Assembly: GCF_022605165.1 (NCBI RefSeq)
Contig: NC_063068.1
Coordinates: 4,898,001 to 4,962,000, forward strand
DNA: 64,000 bases
Source of the DNA: Purpureocillium takamizusanense
Taxonomy: Eukaryota > Ascomycota > Sordariomycetes > Hypocreales > Ophiocordycipitaceae
Direction: 5' to 3'
A model generated the notes under the pieces. It was given only the letters and a program-made list of their open reading frames with translations, did not search any database and was not told the origin of the DNA. A program made the position numbers and the translations under genes. Of this stretch, positions 54,813 to 64,000 are shown in pieces. Numbering within the stretch: the stretch's first letter is position 1; every line of letters begins with the position of its first letter.

Positions 54813-57230
54813 TCAGGCCTTCTCGCCAGCGGAGTCCAAGTACAGCGCCGCGAGGTTGCCGGCAGCCTCGCCAACCTTACCGGCGTTTCCACTGCCGCCG
54901 CCGTCGTCGTCGGCGCTACCCTCGCCCTTGTCTTGGCGGCTCGGAATCTTTCTCGCGCGTCTCTTGCGTCGTACGCCGGGGATGAAGGGGACTTCCTGGA
55001 TCCACCATCTAACCGCGGTGGCGCGAGCAGACACGATGGTAGCGCCATCCCAACCTCCATCACCTGGGTCCAGCTCTACCGGCTGCGACGTCGTGGTCAC
55101 CGAGTTTGGGCAAAACGGGTCGCTGCAGCTGTCATGATGTGCGCACTCACTTGCGCCGTCGTTGTGGTCGAGCGAGGCTTCGAGAGCCGCTTGACATGCT
55201 GTGGCAGACGGCTCTGCCTTGTCCTGTGCCGGCGTGGCTTTCGTCAACGTAGCGGCAGCAGCAGACGCCGTGGCACGATCGGGGGTCTTTGCTGAGCGCG
55301 TCGAGCGAGGGCCATGTCCGGGGAGCGGCGCAGGCTCGCAGAGGAACTGCCACTTTGCGCCGAGCCCGAGCCAGTCACCGCCTCGGCGAATCATGTCTTC
55401 CCAGTCGGTTCGTGCCGACGATTTGGCGGCATGAAAGATCGGATAACCATCGAAAAGTCTCACCAGACGCGCAACCATGTAGGCGTGGCGCCTGATCTCT
55501 GCCACGGACGTCTGGGCGAGGCAGTGGCAGAACAGCAACGAATGCAGAGCCTCGCTAAGCAGGGGGTGATAAGTCACACTTTCGCACGTATCTCCTTTGG
55601 GAATATGGTGCTTCCGTTGCTTCAGCGTCTCTGAGGATGGGAACTCGGGCAACTCGGTCGGCGGCGATGGTGAGAAGAGATCGGCCAGCGTGTAGACCTT
55701 GTGCGGCGTGGCTGGCCCATTGGACACGCTTGATCGAGGCTTGCGCACACCTTTTGCGGCAAGAAGCATTCGGTCATTGTAGTCTTTGCTCAGTGTGACG
55801 GGCATGGTGGGACTGTAGTCGAAATTCTTGAGAAAGAGCATGATATCACGCAGCGCTTGTTTCGCCAACGCCTTGACCTCTCGGAATTTATCAAGTGCGG
55901 CGCTCTCGAGGTCGTTAGTTCTTGGGAGAAGCTCGGTTTCTCGCTCGTTTGGCTGAATCGAACTAGCCTGGGTGGTTGCCTCATCTGAATGTGGAGGATA
56001 ACGAAGTTCGGCTTCTTTCTCGTGGGGGCGGCAAGCGTCAGTCTTCTGGACAGTCTCTTTCGAGTCCAGAGGCTGTCCCAGTGCCTTGAGCACGTGCTCA
56101 CATGCATCGAGGAGCAGGACGGCGCCGCGGTGGAAGATAAGCTGGCCGTCAAGACCGCTTGGTCGTTCGTCCTCGGCGAGCTCGACAAAACCTCTGCCAT
56201 GAGGGTTTTGATGTGCTTTCGAAGTATCATAACTTGAGCCATGGGACTCTCCACGATACTTGGACAAGGACATGGCGCGGGTGAGATCGGCGGCGACGTC
56301 AGCCAAGTCGCCCCTGGCACCTTTGAGTGCCGCCAGGGTACGCAGGAGCTCGGGCCGCTCTGACTCTATTTCAAGGATCTCCTCGAGCACGCGGAAACCC
56401 TCCGTCCCGGCGGTCAGATCGCGGGAGATGATCTTATCGTGAAAAAAGTGTACAAATTTGGCGTCGGAGTTGCGGGGGTTGTCTTGGAGAACCAAGCCCG
56501 CAAGATCGTCGAGTGATGTGGTGCCCTGCATGGTGACTATGCAGGCGGCGATGTCATCCAGGCGATAGGCGCGGGCAAGCTTCTGGACAGCCAACTCTCG
56601 CATACGGAGTCTCCTCTCGCGGCTCATTCTCATGCCGTGACCAGGCTTCGGTGGAGCGGCGCTCCTCAGGGACGACATGGAGCGAAGACCGCTGACGCTG
56701 TTGACGCTGGACAGGGTGGACGAGGCCGTGTCGCTCGCAGCCCTGACGGCCAGGTCGGTCGCCTCTTCGACGCTCCTGCGGATCTTGACGAGGTCGAAGA
56801 GCATGGCGGGATCGAGGGGACGCGGCCGCGGAGTGTTGTAGTTGACCAAGGCCGCCACCTCGAGCACGTCAACAGAAACCGCAGTCCAGGAGCCATAGTA
56901 TGCGGAAAAGTTTCTCCAAGACCTGCAGTGAATACGCATCGAGTCAGCCCTGCGCACTGTGTGAAAGGAATTGTGCGCGATACGCCGGACAAAGTCGTAC
57001 TTGTTGCGTGGAGCAGACGGTGGCAGAGCCGTGGACGATGACAGAGGAGAAGCAGACGACGCCGGTGCAGACGGATATGCGGCGTGTTTGTCGGCTCCAT
57101 GGTGAGAAGGATCTGTCTCTGGCGCGGGAGTAGGCTGCTTCGAAGGTAAACAGAGGTCCGTCTGAGGCAGAGGCTCATCTTCGACAGGCTGCGCGGGCGC
57201 CTTATTGGCGCGCTTCTTCTTCTTGGCCAT
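54813..57230 (-). CDS. Large hypothetical fungal protein
   Basis: One open frame of 805 residues from the ATG at 57230 (MAKKKKRANKAPAQ). A probable 78 bp intron (57000-56923) has a GTACGA donor, a CTGAC branch and a CTGCAG acceptor. Removing it would join APRNK to SWRNFSAYYGSW, leave the frame intact and give 779 residues. A lysine-rich N-terminus and Ser/Pro-rich linker precede an ordered segment (DVLEVAALVNYNTPRPRPLDP, RRSVEEATDLAVRA). Helical stretches follow that could form TPR-like hairpins (MRELAVQKLARAYRLDDIAACIV, DKFREVKALAKQALRDIMLFL). The C-terminus has scattered Cys/His and a basic RRKRRARK patch. There is no catalytic motif, signal or membrane segment. I recognise no named family. 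The long regular frame and codon quality argue it is real. Confidence 0.75.
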   Translation of the reverse strand: MAKKKKRANKAPAQPVEDEPLPQTDLCLPSKQPTPAPETDPSHHGADKHAAYPSAPASSASPLSSSTALPPSAPRNKYDFVRRIAHNSFHTVRRADSMRIHCRSWRNFSAYYGSWTAVSVDVLEVAALVNYNTPRPRPLDPAMLFDLVKIRRSVEEATDLAVRAASDTASSTLSSVNSVSGLRSMSSLRSAAPPKPGHGMRMSRERRLRMRELAVQKLARAYRLDDIAACIVTMQGTTSLDDLAGLVLQDNPRNSDAKFVHFFHDKIISRDLTAGTEGFRVLEEILEIESERPELLRTLAALKGARGDLADVAADLTRAMSLSKYRGESHGSSYDTSKAHQNPHGRGFVELAEDERPSGLDGQLIFHRGAVLLLDACEHVLKALGQPLDSKETVQKTDACRPHEKEAELRYPPHSDEATTQASSIQPNERETELLPRTNDLESAALDKFREVKALAKQALRDIMLFLKNFDYSPTMPVTLSKDYNDRMLLAAKGVRKPRSSVSNGPATPHKVYTLADLFSPSPPTELPEFPSSETLKQRKHHIPKGDTCESVTYHPLLSEALHSLLFCHCLAQTSVAEIRRHAYMVARLVRLFDGYPIFHAAKSSARTDWEDMIRRGGDWLGLGAKWQFLCEPAPLPGHGPRSTRSAKTPDRATASAAAATLTKATPAQDKAEPSATACQAALEASLDHNDGASECAHHDSCSDPFCPNSVTTTSQPVELDPGDGGWDGATIVSARATAVRWWIQEVPFIPGVRRKRRARKIPSRQDKGEGSADDDGGGSGNAGKVGEAAGNLAALYLDSAGEKA

Positions 57231-58196
57231 GATTCTTTCGGACAGAAGATGAATCAGATAGCTTCAGAGCCCATCAGGAGAAGAAGGGAGAGACGCAAAC
57301 GCTGATGCAGGGCCGTGGCAAATGGTGATTCTTCGGACCGGGTAGTAGGCCGGCAACGAGACGACGAGGCGTTGGGGAGCGATGGAAACGATGGTATCGT
57401 CAAACGAGGTAAGAAACGCAGACGGCTAAGATATGAAGAGATTAGGCGGCAACGATGATTTTGGGTATGCTGGATGGTGTGGCCGATAGCTCCTAGGGGC
57501 AAAAGAACTGTGCGGTGAATGAAGGAGGGAAAAGGCTCGAAATGCACTGAGAGTCGCGGGAGAATGGTGGGCGTTTTAGTGGAAGGTCGCAGAAGGGACG
57601 GTTCCATACAGCTGGCTGACAGCTGGCTGGGCGGTCAACCAGCTGGGAGCAATTGCCTGTAGGTAGGTTAGTAGTATTGAGAGACGCCCATCTGCCGGAC
57701 AGTGCCTTGCTTGGTGCGACCAACTGAGGTTTCTGGACCAATCAGAAAATGGGGCTGCCTGAACACTGCACGCGCTTTATTGACAGCGTCGGGAAGCTCT
57801 GGGAGAATCGTCTGGACAGTCGACGGCTTGCTCCGGATCGGCGACGTCTTCAGACTGGGGCACACAAGGCGTCAGGTGAAGCTGGCAACTGGTGCCAGTG
57901 CCATTCCTAGTACTGCGACATCTTTGAGCGTTCATCCACCAGGATGGCTCGCATTGTGAAATTCGCAACACCGCAAGCAGCCACATATACACTCTGTCAC
58001 TATTTATGCAGTCACGTCTGGCTGCCTCGCGATGTCTTCGATTCGTTCGTCATATTAATTATTTATCTTCATCAAGGCTCTCGCCATCAAAATTAACCAA
58101 AAACATGAAGCTGAATATGTCCCGTCGAATAAGACACGTCCGCGGAAGGGCTCCAGGGCGGGCAACCGGAGCTTATGACACGCCGACCATGCCTCC
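57231..58196. other. Intergenic region between the large hypothetical gene and the SOD gene
   Basis: 966 bp holding the promoter of the large hypothetical gene and the SOD 3' flank. A TAGGTAGG word lies near 57660. The short frames show no recognisable product. Confidence 0.6.
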
Positions 58197-59082
58197 TTAC
58201 AGCGCAAAGAAGGCCGCCGCGGCGGCAACCACCATGAGCGGTAGCGATACGCTCGAGAGAGCGGCGGCAGCAATGGGCACAACGGTGCTCGTGGGCGGGA
58301 CCCCAGTGGTCGTCGGCAGTCCGGCACTCCCGGTACGCGAGACTGTGCTCGTGGGAGCGCTGGTCGGGGCCTGGGTCGGATACTTGGTCGTAGTATTCGT
58401 TCCGTTTCCGGGCACCTTGACGAAGCTGGCGCAGCTGATGCGCGTCGTGTTGCCAAAGTGCAGCACAAACGACCTGTTGCCGAAGAAGGAGCCCTCGCCC
58501 TCCTTGAGCGAGCTGAACTTGTCCACGTACTCGGCTCGGAACGGGTCCGCCGTGATCTTGCCGTGCTTGCCGCTCAGGTCGCCAACCTGGCACTTCTCAG
58601 GGGTCGCGGCATCGCATGGCGGCTTCTCGCCACGGATGTAGGGGTCTAGGTGAGCCAGTGTCTTGGTGCAGTTGCCGTCCGAGGGCACGGGGTCGACGTG
58701 GATGTGGTACGCTGGGTCACGGTCAGCAAGGCTCCAGCATGCATGCGTCCGCTTCCACACAATTCGGCCTCGTCAAGGATGGCATAGGACCTGAGGATAG
58801 ATAGGGTGGTCTCGTTGACTTACGGAAAGGGCCGCCAGACTTGGGCAGGTTGGAAAATTCAACCGTAAATTTAACGCCGACGCCGTCGGCCGGGGTCTCG
58901 GCGACGACGACGCCCTTGACATTACCGACCAGATCGTCCACGTGAAAGAAAGTAGCGTTGGGGAGCACGGCCTTGTAGGCGACGCCGGCAGGGTTTCCAT
59001 TTATGACGGGTGCATCCTGGGTAGCTTGCGCAGCGGCAACGGCCGCGTACACGACTGCAGTTGCAATACCAGAGGCGCGCAT
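58197..59082 (-). CDS. Cell-surface, GPI-anchored Cu-only superoxide dismutase-like protein
   Basis: Two exons, 59082-58824 and 58711-58197, with a 112 bp intron; 257 residues. A signal peptide (MRASGIATAVVYAAVAAAQA) precedes a SOD_Cu-type beta-barrel domain. Likely copper ligands are His 89 and 91 (YHIHVDPVPSDGNC), His 107 (LAHLDPY) and His 171 (SFVLHF). The segment that carries the extra zinc histidines in ordinary Cu/Zn enzymes reads IRGEKPPCDAATPEKCQVGDL and lacks them, as in Candida Sod5-type Cu-only enzymes. Paired cysteines suggest disulfides. The C-terminus is Ser/Thr-rich and ends in a hydrophobic tail, which indicates a GPI anchor. The protein would remove superoxide at the wall, relevant to oxidative bursts from hosts or the fungus's own NADPH oxidases. 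Confidence 0.88.
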
Positions 59083-61741
59083 TTTGAGGGCGGATGAGAA
59101 TCTGAGGAGGTGGCGAGGCGGGAGCAGGTCCAGTTGATGACGGGGGGGCGGGAACTTGGCGACTTATACCAAAGAGGCGAGAGCCAGATGTTGCGAAAAC
59201 AATGAGAGAACCGGCAACGGATTTTCCTGGTTCGGTCGCGAGGGAGCTGGTCAATGAGGAAATGGCGTGAGATGGGATGGCGCAGGCAGGGAGTAGAAAT
59301 AGGAAGTTGATCGTCGCGCGGGCAGGTTCTCGTCGCAGCGAGCCAGTCAATCACGCAAGGGCAGCGACAGTGACGCAAAGACTGGTTCACTGAGCGGCTG
59401 AGCAAACAAACACAACACAGCAGCAGCAGTAGTCTGACGTGACGTGGTGGTCGCACAAATCAATTTCCCCAGCGGGAGGAGGAGATGAGACGCGTGGCGG
59501 GCAAGAATGACGGAACGAAGGGAAGGGAGGCACTGACTGGGCGGACCATGAGGAGGGATGAGGGGTGCGCAGCCTGTTGTTGATATAAGATGGGGAACCA
59601 CCAGCGAGCAGATCGAGCTCCAAACTGCAAGGTAGGCAGGCCGACTGGCTGGCTGGCTGTCACCTCAGCTTGTCACCTCACTGATAAAGGAAGGGACCAG
59701 CGCAACGAACGGGCCAACAGCCGGCCAACCGTCATTGCGGACGGGATGGGACGGGGAGCGTCATCCCAGATTCCCAGGGACACAGGCTCGCCCATCGCCA
59801 ATCGACCAGCCAGGAACGCCAGTGTTGTTTCAAACGGCACCCACCCACAGTGAGGGCGGGGCCATCCCTCGGTAGCTGCGAATCCGGGACCGGCCCCGAC
59901 GGGACTGCCTTTGCTAGAGAGGCTTGGCTTTGTTTAGTGTCCCGAGCTCGCTCTTCGCACATTGCGCAGGGGGCTGGCGCTGGCGCTGGCGCAGGGACTG
60001 AGGCTTAACGGTAGCGGCACGATCGGGTCCTGGCGGCAGTGTCACGGTTGCACCGCTGGCATCTGCTGCTGCGCCAAGTGGGAATGCCATCGCCAAATGC
60101 TCATCATGCGCTGCCGTCAGCGCCCACCGGCCCGCACACGACAGACAGGAATAGCCTCGCTGACAAGTAACTAGCAGTGCCTTGTCAGAAATACGGTCTG
60201 GCCGTAAGCATGACTAGTATTACTACTGCGATGCACCGTCCTCGCAATAACCTGCTATAAATATTGCCCACTGCATCCCAGCGACCGCAAATAGGCCCAA
60301 GAGTCCACAACCACCTACCTAACAGGCTACCACTGGCTGTCGGTCGCTTGCCGCCGACGGGTAGCCTACATACCGCGGGCTGTGCAGCGCTTAGGACGGA
60401 CACAGCAACCACCGACTTTGGATGCATGCTGCGGCGGCATGGCTGATTCATGCGCGACTGACTTCTGTCAATTCGCACAGAAGCAACTGCGTTATGATGA
60501 GCCTATGGGGGCCGCTCGGCAGCGCGTGCCGTGGCCATCAAGTGTCGAAACGCGCCGTCAACGAATCCGACATTGACCGGGTCAGGTTGGGCCAATCTCC
60601 CGTCCTGGCATCCAATGCCACGGCTTCGGCGGATGAACCATTGCCTTCAAAGGGCAGAGCGCAAGGCTGATGGAGGGTTGCCATCACCATGTGCTGTTTC
60701 GTTTCGCGTCTCACAATCGTCCTCGGGGGTGTTCGAGCCCAAGCGCCGCAGACTCAGGCTACCCCCGCTGTGCAGACTCGGGGCCTTGTTGGCACGGGCC
60801 CGGTCCGCCGTCCGTTCCGGTCGTTGCCAATCCTTTTTATCACAGGCACTCGTACAATAAGACGAAACAGAGACGACAAAGAGAGAGAGGGAGAGAGAGA
60901 GAGCGCGCGCACGACAGCGAGATAGAGGGCGGCAAACCGCTTCCGTAGCGTTCTGCTGGCGTGTTTCGGGGACTCGTGTGCCATGAGGCTGTGCGACTCT
61001 TCGCGCATTGTGGCCGGCGAGACAGCAAAGGCCGCAGCCGCTCTGTCGAGGAGTCGGATGGCAAAATGCCCGGGTCGGGCCCTTTCTGTGACTGTGAGGA
61101 TATAGAGAGGAGGGCCGAATCATAGTGTGCCACTTTACCTCGTTCTTCGTACATGTGCATCTATCGTGTCAGCCGAAACGAGCACAGGAGTCGGCGAAGC
61201 ATCAACCGGCTCGCGGTTGGTGACAATGGGTACGGAATACGAAGTAGTACCGCGGGAGTTGCTCCTTCCCTTTTGCGATGGTAGTTGGTTGCTTCCTGCC
61301 TTCCACTCGCACCCCCGTGCCTGCCTGTCTGGCTGTCTGCTTGGCAGTGCCTGCCATCCTGCCATGCCACCATCATCTTGGTTGCCCACTTCGGTGGCGC
61401 CACCCCTGACCCAAGGTGGCGCGTGTTGTGGCACGCCTGTGGCTGGAGCTGCAGGCAGGCCCTTGCCTCTGCTTAGCTAAGAATTCTATGAGCAGCTCGG
61501 ATGAGCCTGCCAAGCGCAGCCCGCCTCCACTGCACTGCCTCCACCCGCGCGGCATGCGACTCGTCATGAAGCTAGACTTGCTCAGCGGCAGCAGCAGAAC
61601 CACCTTGACCACCGCCATCAGAGCTCTCTCGTCGTCCTCCACTCGATAACCAACCGCGAATCGACAGCTCCAGAGCCGTATACCCCCACGAAACGATCTA
61701 CAACGCAGCCGGCCGCTCGCAAGCGCCACCCGCCGCCCATC
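59083..61741. other. 2.7 kb divergent intergenic region
   Basis: No gene supported between the SOD gene (-) and the small membrane protein gene (+). A TATA-like TATAAG on the minus strand (59163-59168) lies about 81 bp before the SOD ATG. A (GA)-rich run is at 60881-60902. The open frames are low-complexity. Confidence 0.5.
59163..59168 (-). promoter_or_regulatory. TATA-like element upstream of the SOD gene
   Basis: TATAAG on the minus strand, about 81 bp before the start codon; the spacing is plausible for a fungal core promoter. Function not shown. Confidence 0.35.
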
Positions 61742-62124
61742 ATGAAGCCTGTCGTCAGTGCCATGCACGCCTGGTCGTGGTCCGTCCTCCCCGAGCCTTC
61801 GCCGACCTGACTCCGTCTGCCCACGCTGACCAGACCATAGCACCGTCATCTCCGTGTTTGCGATAGTGATTCTCAGCGTACTCGCCATCCTCTTCCGCTC
61901 CGGCCACGAGGAGTTTGTCGGGGGTCGAGACGACCCGACAGACGGCAAGGCCGTCTCGGGGACCATCTTTACCGCCGTCATCGTATACGCCGTGCGTGTT
62001 CGCCTCCGATAATCGAACGAAGCATCCTGCTAATCTATTGCTTGCCCAGGCATTCCTCGTCTTCTGCGGCTTCCAAGGGCTGCTCCATGTCCGAGAGAGC
62101 CGAAGGGGTGCCATCGCCCTGTAG
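61742..62124 (+). CDS. Small predicted two-pass membrane protein assembled from three exons
   Basis: Proposed exons are 61742-61779, 61841-61991 and 62050-62124, with introns of 61 and 58 bp; 87 residues. Each exon is too short to stand out alone, but the join gives a coherent protein: MKPVVSAMHAWSCTVISV, then a first hydrophobic helix (VISVFAIVILSVLAILF). A hydrophilic loop follows (RSGHEEFVGGRDDPTDGKAV), then a second helix (TIFTAVIVYAAFLVFCGFQG) and a charged tail (LLHVRESRRGAIAL). It looks like the small uncharacterised integral membrane proteins conserved among moulds, but I cannot name a function. The second intron is well supported (GTGCGT donor, CTAAT branch, CCCAG acceptor). The first has a weaker donor (GTCCGT), so the N-terminus is less sure. 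Confidence 0.6.
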
Positions 62125-62569
62125 AAGCGGGTCGCTGCCTTTGAGGAATCGAATCTTGGCGCTGGCGTTTTTGACATTGGTTTCTTCTTTAAAGTTTCTG
62201 AGGACGGCAGTAAAGAGTCGGAGAACTCAAGCCTTGTCGCGCGGAAAGACGGGACACGACACTGTCTGCTGTACACGACCGAAGCGACGAACTGCTAGTG
62301 GGCTGGACATGCCTGGAGCGGTTTACAGAGTCAACTGTACGAACAACGGGTGCGACGAACGAATAGATCTGTACTTGACATGAACTATTGGCGCTTAATT
62401 GACTGAGCACAGGGCGGCCCCGTGACGGAGCACTTTCATCCTCAAACAGTGCGGCTCCCGCAGACATGTATTCCTCGTTCTTTTGCTCCGGAACCATTCT
62501 GTACCGTGCCCAGACGTCGCTGGTGTTCCTTTCCGCCCCTTGACTTTCCAGGACCTCGATTCAATTCAA
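62125..62569. other. Intergenic region between convergent genes
   Basis: 445 bp of 3' flanks; nothing else seen. Confidence 0.55.
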
Positions 62570-63736
62570 TCACCCGCGTGTATGTGACGTAACCCGGATG
62601 GCCGTGTGGATGGTAATTCCACCCAGCGCGGCCTCATCACAGCTTTCCCCCTTCTCTACGGTGGTGATCCATACTGGCTTGTCGCTGTCTCTCGATGACG
62701 TCGCTCCGCTCTCACCGCTACTGCCGACATGTGCCGCCTCCTCGTCGCAACGAGACGGGCGCGTCGTCAGTTCCACCCACTGCGGCCTGCTGGAACGGTG
62801 GACGGTGGTGACGGTGCGGCGGACGGTGGTCGAAGACTTGGGCCGAGAGCGAGACCCCCGGCGGCTCCGTCGCTTGAAGAGCGGGCGAAGCGTCGGTATC
62901 GAGGCCGCGATGATGCCCACGCTGGGCTCGATGGAAGACCACATGGCCGTGTTCCTGCGATTCGTCCAGTCAGCAACGCCGCCAACGAGCAACGTCCGCC
63001 CTGGAAATGAAAACTGGGGGCCTTTTGTCGTCACTTGCATGGTCGACTTGAAGTAGCCGGGCGTGGAGTCTTCGGTGAATGTCAGCGTCGTCATGCGAAC
63101 GATGATGGTGATTCCCGCGCTGTGCCGTTTCTCGTTAGCAATTCATGGCAGGCGGGCGGCGATGGCGATGGCGACGGCTGGCAGGGAGGCTTTCTCGTCG
63201 GCTCACTCACACGATACTCAGGCCCAGCAAGGCAATGACCGTCACCTTGTTGCGCGTCTCCATCCGGACGTTCCATAGCATCACCACGGGCAGCAAGCCC
63301 ACCACCCACGCCGACAGGGCCGATACGGCGGCGTGCACCATGGCAACCGTCGACACAGTCCCTTCTCCGATGCAATATGCCGACGGAGCGGTGATGCCGC
63401 CGCGTCCGCCTGCTTCATCTCCTCCCCTTCCTCCTCCTCCATCACCACCTGCTGCTGTCGCTCCAATTTCATGCACCGTGCTGCTGCCGCCGCCGCGGTA
63501 GCGCACGCGATCCCAAAAGAAAGACGGTGGCCAGCACTGCAGCAAGGTGGTGAGGAGATACCCAGCCGACGCAAATGCCGCGGCGGCGAGAAGCGCGTGA
63601 AGGACCCGCCGGTGCAGCCGGCGCGTCACGATGCGCAGCAGGAAGAGGCACACGGAGACGCGGATGGCGAGCGTCGTGAGAGCGTAGATGGCGGTGCAGA
63701 TGTAGATGCCCTTCATGGAGGTGACGACGTGCTCCA

Positions 63737-63767
<31 letters not shown>

Positions 63768-64000
63768 GCCACCGGCATGACGCTGGTCGCCCTGGCCCAT
63801 GGCGCCGTACGTGGCGCCGCGCATAGTAATGGAGCTCGAGACAAGAAACAGCGTCTGCGACAAGAGGGGGAAAAAAGAGAATTTAGCGCTCTGAAACGAA
63901 AGCGTCTTCTGATGAAGCGCCAAGGCGGGAGTTTGCTGGCTTTGGGATGGATAATGGTCTTACCGTGGCGATCATGATGGCCCAGTCGTCGGGGGCAAAG
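62570..64000 (-). CDS. PTH11-like integral membrane receptor (rhodopsin-like fungal domain), N-terminus outside window
   Basis: Minus-strand exons 64000-63964 (partial), 63854-63211 and 63119-62570, with 109 and 91 bp introns; the gene continues past the window. The joined start FAPDDWAIMIATTLFLVSSS is typical of the fungal PTH11/rhodopsin-like family. Further membrane helices are seen at YICTAIYALTTLAIRVSVCLF, LHALLAAAAFASAGYLLTTL, VAMVHAAVSALSAWVVGLLP and VIALLGLSIVAGITIIV. The last is SSIEPSVGIIAASIPTLRPLF, followed by a basic, Ser-rich cytoplasmic tail. A run of 12 glycines sits in one loop. Relatives sense surface or nutrient cues in plant and insect pathogens. A 93 bp stretch (63047-62955) may be a further in-frame intron, since removing it gives more usual family spacing. 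Confidence 0.82.
63738..63764. repeat. (GCC)9 repeat encoding polyglycine
   Basis: Nine GCC units on the plus strand, read as GGC glycine codons on the minus strand. With neighbouring ACC codons they make a 12-glycine run in a loop of the PTH11-like receptor. Confidence 0.85.

Noticed and set aside
44611..64000. Secondary-metabolite gene cluster around the two regulators, SOD and receptor
   Set aside because: No polyketide synthase, NRPS, terpene cyclase, P450 or transporter gene is present; zinc-cluster factors alone are not evidence.
1..64000. Transposons, CRISPR arrays, phage genes or a prokaryote-style defence system
   Set aside because: No terminal repeats, transposase or reverse-transcriptase motifs, or spaced direct repeats were seen, and the DNA is clearly eukaryotic with spliceosomal introns.

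Overview
This 64 kb window is nuclear DNA of a filamentous ascomycete (Pezizomycotina), most likely a Sordariomycete and possibly a member of Hypocreales. Coding regions are dense and GC-rich. Genes carry one to five short introns, mostly 53-180 bp, with GT...AG ends and a CTAAC/CTGAC-like branch site. The proteins include classes typical of moulds: Zn(II)2Cys6 regulators, a PTH11-like receptor, a secreted CAP protein and a GPI-anchored copper superoxide dismutase. The order assignment is an inference from protein style and from recurring intergenic words such as TAGGTACCTA. I see no transposon, tRNA, rRNA or CRISPR array, and no secondary-metabolite core enzyme.

Layout, left to right: end of rpt1 (+); cysteine-rich hypothetical (-); cytochrome c1 cyt1 (-) divergent from RanGAP rna1 (+); hypothetical (-); proteasome alpha subunit pre10 (+); nucleolar pol5 (-); a 7.3 kb stretch without a convincing gene; cdc25 phosphatase (+); CwfJ-family drn1 (-) divergent from the very large utp20 (+); mitochondrial zinc-finger protein zim17 (-); CAP/PR-1 secreted protein (+); purine enzyme ade17 (+); RSC subunit sfh1 with a GATA-like finger (+); Zn2Cys6 regulator A (-), a 4.1 kb gap, then Zn2Cys6 regulator B (+); a large hypothetical (-); Cu-only SOD (-); a small membrane protein assembled from three short exons (+); a PTH11-like receptor cut by the window end (-).

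Most genes are unlinked housekeeping functions: proteasome, respiratory chain, nuclear transport, ribosome biogenesis, splicing and lariat RNA turnover, cell cycle, purine synthesis and chromatin remodelling. The right third, from about 44 kb, looks more lineage-variable and more regulatory or cell-surface in character, with two transcription factors, SOD and receptor. No operon or dedicated new multi-gene system is evident. The points that most merit follow-up are the two gene-poor regulatory deserts upstream of cdc25 and between the two zinc-cluster regulators, upstream ORFs in their putative leaders, several introns whose length is a multiple of three and that are open when retained, micro-exons (a 3-nt coding exon in pre10, a 20-nt exon inside a zinc cluster), and the small membrane protein. 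All exon joins were worked out by hand from splice signals and family knowledge. None is backed by transcript data.
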